Assembly: GCA_017477685.1 (NCBI GenBank) | Contig: JAFUUT010000013.1 | Coordinates: 1 to 5,540 of the forward strand | Direction: 5' to 3' | From: a bacterium | GTDB lineage: Bacteria > Cyanobacteriota > Vampirovibrionia > Gastranaerophilales > Gastranaerophilaceae | Length of the DNA stretch: 5,540 nt | Notes under the pieces: generated by a model | Seen by the model: the letters and a program-made list of their open reading frames with translations, nothing else | Told to the model about the DNA's origin: nothing | Database searches by the model: none | Translations under genes and position numbers: made by a program | Shown here: positions 1 to 5,077 of the stretch, piece by piece | How the letters are laid out: the number at the start of each line of letters is the position of its first letter | How positions within the stretch are numbered: the first letter of the stretch is position 1

Positions 1-570
1 AATATTGTTCCACTTTTCAAGCAGAATTTCCAAATCTTCCTGTATGTCTGCCTCTGACTGACCTTCTGCCTCTGTACGTATAATTACGCCCACACCGACA
101 GGCTTAATCAGATTGATAATAGCCTTTAATCTTGCTCTTTCACGAGAATTCTCGATTTTTTTACTTACACTTACTCCTGGTTCGTAAGGCATAAGAACTA
201 AAAATCTTCCCGGCAAACTGATTTCTGTTGTAATTCTCGGACCTTTATGGCCTGTTGGTTCTTTTACAACTTGAACTACAATTTTTTGTTTAGGAGAAAG
301 CTTTTCTTTTAAAGTACCTTTACCCATAACATCCTCGGCATGCAAAAAGCCCATTTTGTCACTGCCAACATTTACGAAAGCCGCATCAATACTTGGTAAT
401 ATATTATCTACGGAGGCCAAATATACATCGCCCAATAATACATCCCCTCTTTGAATAAAGAAATCAGTTACTTTTTTGTTTTCTAATATTGCCGCAATAT
501 TGTCACGTTCAGCAATTACAATCTTTTTTTCTACAGTTTGATTTGTGTTTTTGTTTTTGTCGTTACTCAT
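1..570 (-). CDS. Ribonuclease E/G family protein, N-terminal part (partial, cut by window edge)
   Basis: Rne/Rng endoribonucleases cut single-stranded RNA in rRNA maturation and mRNA decay. The 190 visible residues carry the S1 RNA-binding domain (about 41-115), with the family pattern RGDVLLGDVY, then IDAAFVNVGSDKMGFLHAEDV split around the S1 strands. A stretch aligned with the RNase H-like/5'-sensor region follows: KGPRITTEISLPGRFLVLMP at 109-128 and IIRTEAEG at 163-170. The catalytic aspartates and the CPxC zinc-link lie beyond the edge, so neither activity nor Rne versus Rng can be decided. The first 15 residues are polar and Asn/Lys-rich. The ATG start is supported by GGAAAG (575-580) 4 nt upstream, and the gene begins 14 nt after the DUF2344 stop, so it is probably co-transcribed. 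Family assignment is firm; the exact subtype is not. Confidence 0.93.
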   Translation of the reverse strand, partial: MSNDKNKNTNQTVEKKIVIAERDNIAAILENKKVTDFFIQRGDVLLGDVYLASVDNILPSIDAAFVNVGSDKMGFLHAEDVMGKGTLKEKLSPKQKIVVQVVKEPTGHKGPRITTEISLPGRFLVLMPYEPGVSVSKKIENSRERARLKAIINLIKPVGVGVIIRTEAEGQSEADIQEDLEILLEKWNNI

Positions 571-584
571 AAATCTTTCCTTTA

Positions 585-1211
585 CTACAATTCATGCAAA
601 GATTCCGTCAAAAATTTCGTGCGAGTAATATCAAATATTACATCGGGAGCAATCAAATTCATTAAAGCATCTGCTCTCAACGGAACACCTTTACCTGTCT
701 TTAATACTATAAACAGACTCTCATCCTTGAATTCATATTTACCGATCGATGATTTTACGTCTATTGTTTTTGTTAAACCTTTTTTAGTTTTTTTCTCGAT
801 TAAAATCTCATCAGAGTCCAAAACTTTATTTGTATTATATACAAATTTTTCAAAATCGTAAAGTGTTTTATCAAAAATACTGATTTTATACTCAGCCCAA
901 TAAACCGAATCTTCAATCGAAAGGGCAGTTTTATCAATTTTTTCAACCGATAAAACCTCCGCACCTCTCGGAAGAACTTTTTCGAGTTCCGATTTTACAA
1001 TTGCCTCATCGATATTTTCCCAAAGATAAATATCAACAAGTTCGCATAAACTCTCACTAAACAGAGGCAAAGCAACCCCCATGGAAACTTTCATTTTAGG
1101 GTTATAACCGTACGAAAAGGCGACTTTTAAATTTGAGCGGCCTAGGGCTTTTAAAAACGTATTCTGCCAATCTAAGTGAGAAAAATATCGTAAAATTCCA
1201 ACCTTAGTCAA
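585..1211 (-). CDS. TIGR03936 / DUF2344 family protein (radical SAM partner), start uncertain
   Basis: This 208-aa protein matches TIGR03936 (DUF2344), a family of unknown biochemical role that accompanies TIGR03960 radical SAM proteins as a neighbour or as a C-terminal fused domain. Visible signatures are GILRYFSHLDW (5-15), the SYGYNPKMKVSMGVALPL core (33-50), and the C-terminal GKGVPLRADALMNLI ... DITRTKF (173-200). The listed TTG start is the only canonical start near the N-terminus, yet it has no recognisable Shine-Dalgarno. The in-frame codons just upstream (1212-1229) encode FRYRVK, which is the conserved first strand of the domain, so TTG initiation would clip the fold. Upstream, the frame runs directly into the radical SAM gene across a single TAA (1233-1235). 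I infer a former or actual fusion. Family call is strong; the start and independent translation are doubtful. Confidence 0.85.
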   Translation of the reverse strand: MTKVGILRYFSHLDWQNTFLKALGRSNLKVAFSYGYNPKMKVSMGVALPLFSESLCELVDIYLWENIDEAIVKSELEKVLPRGAEVLSVEKIDKTALSIEDSVYWAEYKISIFDKTLYDFEKFVYNTNKVLDSDEILIEKKTKKGLTKTIDVKSSIGKYEFKDESLFIVLKTGKGVPLRADALMNLIAPDVIFDITRTKFLTESLHEL

Positions 1212-1232
1212 TTTAACACGATATCTGAATGT

Positions 1233-3101
1233 TTATTTTACATCCTTTTGATTAAGGTCTTCGATATGGCGTTTTTGTTTAGCAAGTATCTGAGCTTTTT
1301 CAGATGCAATATAAGGTTTTGCCATTACTTTTTTTACATTAAAATGAGAACAAACTCCGCAATTTACACACTGAGTTTGACAAGTCGGCACAACATGCTC
1401 AGAATTTTCATCAACGCAGAATGCACTATTATACTCGTTTTGAAGCCATTCTTTACTCAATCCGACATCTACAAAATCCCAAGGAAGTACTGAATTCGTA
1501 TCATACGACTTTTGTGCAAGGGCTTCCAAATCAATATTCAGCTTTTTTGCCGTGTCGAACCACACATTTTTATTAAAATGTTCCCCCCAAGAAGCAAGAT
1601 AAACACCTTTTTTATATAGAGCTTCAATATATTTACATAAATTTGAATCACCACGAGTTAAAACAGCTTCAAGAAGCGATAAGTATTTATCACTATAATT
1701 TATCTTCACACCTTTTATACGGGAAACTCGCTCCATCAAATAATCAATATGAGCTTTTACACCATCCAACGACATTTGAGAACACCATTGAAACGGAGTA
1801 AACGGTTTCGGTACAAAAATAGACAACGTACATGTCAAATCAAGCGAATGTTTTAAATCCTTTTCTTTTTTTAATAACTTTGAGCGGTAACGAATACTTG
1901 AGAGTAGATTTGCCATCTCCTCCATATCTTCAACAGTTTCTGTCGGAAGACCACATATAAAATACAACTTGACTCTGGACCAGCCATTCTCATATAGAGT
2001 CAAAACAGCATCTAAAATTTGATCTTGAGTAATATTTTTCTTTATAACATCTCTAAGCCTTTGGCTGCCCGCTTCAGGAGCCAGTGTCATTGTCGATTTG
2101 CGAACACTCTGCACCAAATTTGCTAATTCTAAATTAAATCCGTCAATACGCTGACTCGGGAGGGTAACAGAAACTTTTTTTTCGTTAAAGTCAAGTGCTA
2201 ATTCCTTGATTACTTCATTTATATTTGCATAATCATTTGAAGACAAAGAAAGCAGAGAATATTCGTCATAGCCGGTGTTTTCCACAAGTTCTTTTGATAT
2301 ATCAATAATTTCTTGAGCATCCCTTTCTCGTACAGGTAAAGTTACATGTCCCGGCTGGCAAAATCTGCACATTCTTCCGCACCCTCTGCGAATTTCAACA
2401 ACAGCTCTATCCTGAACTGATGATGAAAACGGAATAGGGTAAGACGTTGCGGCAGTTTCTTTTTTTAATTGTGCTATACGCTTAACAACCCTGCCGCCGA
2501 TTGAAGCAGACCAGCGGCCGGAATTTTCGCCCTCACAAAGACGTCTGATTTTTTCTTGACGAGGTAAACCCTTAGTTTGCTCAATAATTTTACAAACTTC
2601 AAGTATAGAATCTTCACCGTCCCCAATTAAAAATACATCTACAAAATCAGCCATTGGCAGCGGATTAAATGCACAAGGACCACCAGCGATAATAATAGGA
2701 TCATTTTCACACCTATCGGAATTCTTAAAGGGAATTCCTGCCATATCTAACATTTTTAAAACCGTCGGATAAGACATCTCATACTGCAAAGAAAAACCTA
2801 TTACATCAAAATCTTTTAATGCTCGTTTTGATTCAAGTGCATATAACGGTTCGGGTATAAAGTCAGTTTCAGGAGCATAAACCCTATCACACATATAATT
2901 ATGTTCTTTATTGATAAGTTCATACAAAATACGAACCCCTAAATTAGAAATACCTATCTCATACTTGTCAGGGAATGCCATCGCAAAACGAACTTTTGCA
3001 TCATCAAAGCATTTGTTATATGATAAAAACTCTCCGCCTACATATTGGTATGGCTTGAAACACTTGTGCAAACTACTATTATATTTCTGGAAAAAACACA
3101 T
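1233..3101 (-). CDS. TIGR03960 family radical SAM protein (uncharacterised, often fused to DUF2344)
   Basis: This is a cytoplasmic 4Fe-4S/S-adenosylmethionine radical enzyme of unknown substrate. Numbering is from the ATG (622 aa). Residues about 20-165 form the B12-binding-like Rossmann region (YVGGEF, IIAGGP at 137-142, IGDGED ending at 164); I see no DxHxxG cobalamin histidine motif. The radical SAM core follows, with the cluster motif CxxxCxxC at C241, C245 and C248 inside RRGCGRMCRFCQPGH, then TLAPEAGSQRLRD near 339 and FVPKPFTPFQ at 429-438. Near the C-terminus, C574, C578, C581 and C584 could bind a metal or a second cluster. A TTG at 3117-3119 would add six residues. I prefer the ATG because it already covers the family N-terminus, but neither start has a good Shine-Dalgarno. 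The stop TAA lies in frame with the DUF2344 gene seven codons later. Neighbours suggest a role linked to RNA or ribosome maturation; this is an inference. Confidence 0.92.
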   Translation of the reverse strand: MCFFQKYNSSLHKCFKPYQYVGGEFLSYNKCFDDAKVRFAMAFPDKYEIGISNLGVRILYELINKEHNYMCDRVYAPETDFIPEPLYALESKRALKDFDVIGFSLQYEMSYPTVLKMLDMAGIPFKNSDRCENDPIIIAGGPCAFNPLPMADFVDVFLIGDGEDSILEVCKIIEQTKGLPRQEKIRRLCEGENSGRWSASIGGRVVKRIAQLKKETAATSYPIPFSSSVQDRAVVEIRRGCGRMCRFCQPGHVTLPVRERDAQEIIDISKELVENTGYDEYSLLSLSSNDYANINEVIKELALDFNEKKVSVTLPSQRIDGFNLELANLVQSVRKSTMTLAPEAGSQRLRDVIKKNITQDQILDAVLTLYENGWSRVKLYFICGLPTETVEDMEEMANLLSSIRYRSKLLKKEKDLKHSLDLTCTLSIFVPKPFTPFQWCSQMSLDGVKAHIDYLMERVSRIKGVKINYSDKYLSLLEAVLTRGDSNLCKYIEALYKKGVYLASWGEHFNKNVWFDTAKKLNIDLEALAQKSYDTNSVLPWDFVDVGLSKEWLQNEYNSAFCVDENSEHVVPTCQTQCVNCGVCSHFNVKKVMAKPYIASEKAQILAKQKRHIEDLNQKDVK

Positions 3102-3123
3102 CTCAAAACTTTCAAACAAATAT

Positions 3124-3474
3124 CTAAACTATTTCATCCGGAAAGTATTTGTCAATCTCAACTATAACACCGTCCAGCGTATTTTCATCAAACGACTTCA
3201 TAAACTTGAATAAATCATCGTTCGGCACATCATAAGTATACAAAACAGTTTCACCGTCAATTTCTCGCATAACGGAAACCATATAATGACATTTTGAGGC
3301 ATATTTAAGTAAATAATCTTTTCTCAACGGGTTGCCATTATCGTCTTTTTTACGCTTAACATAATTAAATCCGGCATAAAATCTTATTTTTTTCTGAGCA
3401 TCAGAAACTAAATGACTTTTATCTTTACTGCCGGAAAATAAGTCTATTACATTTTTGTTAATCTCGTCAGACAA
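3124..3474 (-). CDS. Conserved-looking hypothetical protein, 116 aa, TTG start
   Basis: I do not recognise this family. It is a soluble, charged 116-aa protein with no signal peptide or membrane segment. The middle is basic (KKIRFYAGFNYVKRKK, then LRKDYLLKYASK), and the C-terminal half alternates strand and helix (HYMVSVMREIDGETVLYTYDV) before an acidic tail ending DKYFPDEIV. The TTG start is supported by a strong Shine-Dalgarno, GGAGGGG, on the minus strand (plus coordinates 3479-3485), 4 nt before the start; no other in-frame start occurs before residue 65. That Shine-Dalgarno and the TTG both lie within a predicted hairpin (3469-3519). The TAG stop is 4 nt from an alternative TTG and 22 nt from the ATG of the radical SAM gene, so the genes are probably in one operon. 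No function can be assigned. Confidence 0.8.
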   Translation of the reverse strand: MSDEINKNVIDLFSGSKDKSHLVSDAQKKIRFYAGFNYVKRKKDDNGNPLRKDYLLKYASKCHYMVSVMREIDGETVLYTYDVPNDDLFKFMKSFDENTLDGVIVEIDKYFPDEIV

Positions 3475-3519
3475 AATACCCCTCCAATATAATTAAATAA
3501 TATATTTGGGGTTTTGTCT
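3469..3519 (-). promoter_or_regulatory. RNA hairpin covering the Shine-Dalgarno and UUG start of the 116-aa gene
   Basis: In plus coordinates, AGACAAAA (3469-3476) pairs with TTTTGTCT (3512-3519). CCCC (3479-3482) pairs with GGGG (3508-3511), and AATATA (3486-3491) with TATATT (3501-3506), leaving a 9-nt loop. That gives 18 base pairs with one 2-nt bulge (3477-3478) and one 3x1 internal loop. In the minus-strand mRNA the GGGG of the Shine-Dalgarno and the UUG start codon are paired. No U-tract follows the 3' arm, so it does not look like a terminator. The 5' arm starts 6 nt after the stop of the upstream 98-aa gene, so a terminating ribosome could melt the base of the stem. Regulation by coupling, temperature or a ligand is inferred. 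Confidence 0.6.
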
Positions 3520-3525
3520 AATATG

Positions 3526-3822
3526 TTAAGAAATTTTCTTTAAATATTTTTGCACTTTTAATGCTGTTTCACGTCTTATGTCCTCAGGGCATAGGCGCAA
3601 ATATTCGATAGCATGAGATACTTTGATGTTTTTATCATACCATCTGCGCATAATATAGTTATACTGATCATCAAGAGTCAACTCTTTTAATTCTACATCT
3701 TTCATCAAATCAATAATATATTCCGCACATCTTATCTGAACAGATTCATCGGATTTTTCAAGATCATTTATAACCTTTGAAACGACACTATCTGCATCAT
3801 ACCAACGCTTAAACATATTCAT
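3526..3822 (-). CDS. Small helical hypothetical protein with two internal repeats, 98 aa
   Basis: No known family is recognised. The protein is predicted to be soluble and largely helical. It contains two ungapped copies of a roughly 36-residue unit at residues 6-41 and 60-95 (offset 54). Both begin RWYD and share VS (14-15/68-69), I18/I72, L21/L75, E26/E80, A33/A87 and K41/K95. The pattern resembles a short helical repeat, perhaps HEAT-like, which would suggest protein binding; this is an inference. The ATG start has GAGGG (plus 3829-3833) 6 nt upstream; M3 is a weaker alternative. It is the first gene of the presumed minus-strand operon, with a candidate promoter about 30 nt upstream. The next gene starts 51 nt after its TAA stop. 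Confidence 0.78.
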   Translation of the reverse strand: MNMFKRWYDADSVVSKVINDLEKSDESVQIRCAEYIIDLMKDVELKELTLDDQYNYIMRRWYDKNIKVSHAIEYLRLCPEDIRRETALKVQKYLKKIS

Positions 3823-3853
3823 AAACTGCCCTCACTAAAATTATGTTAAGAAT

Positions 3854-3882
3854 ATTAAAGCAAATTTTTACAAAAAAGTAAA
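3854..3882 (-). promoter_or_regulatory. Candidate sigma-70 promoter of the minus-strand operon
   Basis: Reading the minus strand, a -35-like TTTACT (plus 3877-3882, 4/6 to TTGACA) is followed after exactly 17 bp by a -10-like TTTAAT (plus 3854-3859, 5/6 to TATAAT). Transcription would start near 3847, giving a leader of about 25 nt with the GAGGG ribosome site of the 98-aa gene. The -35 overlaps a small inverted repeat, TTTAC (3867-3871) and GTAAA (3878-3882). The region is very AT-rich, so chance matches are likely. Confidence 0.4.
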
Positions 3883-3910
3883 TATTTTTAGAGAAAAATA
3901 CTTTATATAT

Positions 3911-3931
3911 ATGTAAGGTTAATGTAGGTTA
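3911..3931 (+). repeat. Short tandem repeat before the 122-aa gene
   Basis: Two adjacent near-identical units, ATGTAAGGTTA (3911-3921) and ATGTAGGTTA (3922-3931), differ by one A. The AGG of the second copy sits at ribosome-binding distance from the ATG at 3936, and the AAGG of the first copy sits 11 nt further upstream. It may be a slipped duplication of a ribosome-binding site or a regulator half-site pair. No clear -35/-10 pair was found for this gene in the AT-rich stretch 3835-3910, although TATATAT at 3904-3910 could act as a -10. Confidence 0.45.
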
Positions 3932-3935
3932 TTTT

Positions 3936-4304
3936 ATGGACCAAAGTGTACAATACAATTTAAGAAATCCCGGATTTGTAGAAGATATAGGTTATTCTTG
4001 TATCAATCAAATGTATCCGGTTGCTTGCACAAACACTGTTGCAACAATGAATCCCGCACTGCCCGGCACAAATATAAACCCCGGACAGCCTGATAAAGAT
4101 TCATTTAAGCCAAATAAAGCACAAAAAGAACGTAACTTTATATCAAAAGTCTTAATCTTGCTTGCTGTTGCACTCGCAGGACGCTCAATTTACAAAAGAA
4201 GCGGAGCAATACTGAGCAAACTGACAAGTATTGGGAATAATTTAGGAACAAAGCTTGCTAACAGCGGAAGAAGCCTTGGAAGCAAGATAAAAAAAAATAT
4301 TTAA
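3936..4304 (+). CDS. Hypothetical single-pass membrane protein, 122 aa
   Basis: No family is recognised. The N-terminal 60 residues are polar and Asn/Pro-rich (NPALPGTNINPGQPDKDSF) with two cysteines (C22, C31) and no signal peptide. One hydrophobic segment at about 68-82 (FISKVLILLAVALAG) is followed by basic residues (RSIYKR). The C-terminal 35 residues are Gly/Ser/Lys-rich and probably amphipathic, with repeated LGTK and LGSK units and a KIKKNI end. Charge distribution suggests the tail faces the cytoplasm. The ATG start has only a short AGG (3926-3928) about 7 nt upstream, inside a small tandem repeat. The gene is divergent from the operon on its left and ends 39 nt before a strong terminator, so it is likely monocistronic. 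It could be a lineage-restricted small envelope protein; function is unknown. Confidence 0.75.
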   Translation: MDQSVQYNLRNPGFVEDIGYSCINQMYPVACTNTVATMNPALPGTNINPGQPDKDSFKPNKAQKERNFISKVLILLAVALAGRSIYKRSGAILSKLTSIGNNLGTKLANSGRSLGSKIKKNI

Positions 4305-4343
4305 AAGATGATTTCCCCGTAATAGAAATAGATAGTGTGTTAT

Positions 4344-4374
4344 AGGTAGGAACAAAAATCCTACCTTTCTTTTT
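4344..4374 (+). terminator. Rho-independent terminator after the 122-aa gene
   Basis: An 8-bp perfect stem AGGTAGGA (4344-4351) / TCCTACCT (4359-4366) encloses a 7-nt A-rich loop and runs into TTTCTTTTT (4366-4374). It lies 39 nt after the stop codon at 4304 on the same strand. This is a classic intrinsic terminator and separates the 122-aa gene from the next one. Confidence 0.88.
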
Positions 4375-4409
4375 GGAATAAATATTAGCCGTCAACTATT
4401 ATAACTGAC
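4373..4409 (+). promoter_or_regulatory. Possible promoter with overlapping imperfect palindrome before the 160-aa gene
   Basis: TTGGAA (4373-4378, 4/6 to the -35 consensus) is followed after 18 bp by TATTAT (4397-4402, 5/6 to the -10). The -10 lies inside an imperfect 19-nt palindrome (4391-4409) with GTCA/TGAC outer arms and TAT/ATA inner arms, a shape compatible with an operator. A start near 4409 would leave a leader of about 118 nt up to the gene at 4528. In that leader I see only AT-rich sequence, two AATATT copies (4470-4475 and 4484-4489) and the ribosome site. The evidence is weak. Confidence 0.28.
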
Positions 4410-4527
4410 TACCGCAGGAAACAAGAAAAAGTATAAAGTTATGTAAAAAATACTCAAGAGAATAGCAAAAATATTTCTTTACCAATATTATGATACTAAG
4501 TGGAGTTAAAAAATAGGGGAAATAAAC

Positions 4528-5010
4528 ATGAATTTATCAATCTCTCCGGTAAAATTTAATAATAACATATATAATCGGAGAACTAAGACAAATAAAATAT
4601 CCTTTGAAGGAAAGAAAGACCAAAAAGTCGAAAGGGAGCTGAGAAGGATCCTTGATGAGGCTACATTCGGCTTATTAGCAGTTACAGTTATAGGTGGCGG
4701 AGCTTATAAGCATTCATTACAAAAACAGCAAGAACAACAAATAAAGATGCTAAATAGCATTTCTCAAAAACTTAATCACCCTGAGATTTTTGAGGTAGAT
4801 ACTGTTTTTGCGGATAAAGACGGAAAAATTAATATCGTTTTAAACAATAAAGTTAACGGAAAAGTGTACAACTATGACCTTATAAATTCCAGACAGTATA
4901 TAGAATACCCGCCGGAGGGAAAAGGCATCATGCACGATTACAAAAACGGAAAAGATTATATTAAATATGAAGGGAAATATGTTCCGGCAGAGGAAGTGGA
5001 TAACAAATAA
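4528..5010 (+). CDS. Hypothetical membrane-anchored protein with lineage-type N-terminus, 160 aa
   Basis: No functional family is recognised. Residues 1-28 form a polar, Asn-rich N-terminus with SISPVKFNNN and, at 23-28, KISFEG. Similar short leaders ending in SFxG are, from memory, common in Gastranaerophilales proteins, but I cannot verify this here. A charged helix (31-44) leads into one hydrophobic segment at about 46-60 (TFGLLAVTVIGGGAY). A Gln-rich, probably coiled helix (62-82, QKQQEQQIKMLNSISQKL) follows. The C-terminal part (about 87-155) looks strand-rich, with repeated short turns: DKDGKINIV, KVNGKVYNYD, YKNGKDYIKYEGKYV. The start is well supported by AGGGGA (4515-4520) 7 nt upstream of ATG. 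It stands between a terminator and the yajQ promoter, so it is probably transcribed alone or weakly into yajQ. Orientation in the membrane is uncertain. Confidence 0.78.
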   Translation: MNLSISPVKFNNNIYNRRTKTNKISFEGKKDQKVERELRRILDEATFGLLAVTVIGGGAYKHSLQKQQEQQIKMLNSISQKLNHPEIFEVDTVFADKDGKINIVLNNKVNGKVYNYDLINSRQYIEYPPEGKGIMHDYKNGKDYIKYEGKYVPAEEVDNK

Positions 5011-5020
5011 AATCCAAATC

Positions 5021-5049
5021 TTTTCATTTTAACAAATTTCTACTATAAT
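5021..5049 (+). promoter_or_regulatory. Sigma-70-type promoter of yajQ
   Basis: A perfect -10 TATAAT (5044-5049) lies 17 bp downstream of a -35-like TTTTCA (5021-5026, 4/6). The start would fall near 5056, leaving a leader of about 22 nt with the AGGAGG site at 5065-5070. The stretch 5011-5077 contains no terminator, so read-through from the 160-aa gene is also possible. Confidence 0.62.
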
Positions 5050-5077
5050 GATAAAAATTATAATAGGAGGTTATATT

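Noticed and set aside
538..861. Plus-strand open frame of 107 codons
   Set aside because: It lies antisense to the DUF2344 gene and the start of the RNase gene, which both have clear family matches; its protein is low-complexity and unrecognisable.
1248..1493. Plus-strand open frame of 81 codons
   Set aside because: It is antisense to the C-terminal cysteine region of the radical SAM gene and has no ribosome site or family features.
1233..3101. Cobalamin binding by the radical SAM protein
   Set aside because: The N-terminal region is Rossmann-like as in B12-binding radical SAM enzymes, but no DxHxxG motif is visible, so cobalamin use is not claimed.
2911..3213. Plus-strand open frame of 100 codons
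   Set aside because: It overlaps the antisense of two minus-strand genes, including conserved radical SAM N-terminal sequence; it is a shadow frame.
3867..3882. TTTAC / GTAAA inverted repeat around A6
   Set aside because: It is only 5 bp in very AT-rich sequence and has no T-tract in a useful place, so it is not supported as a terminator or defined operator.
5060..5065. Second TATAAT just before the yajQ ribosome site
   Set aside because: It overlaps the Shine-Dalgarno region, so transcription from it would start at about the start codon; the copy at 5044-5049 has suitable spacing and a -35.
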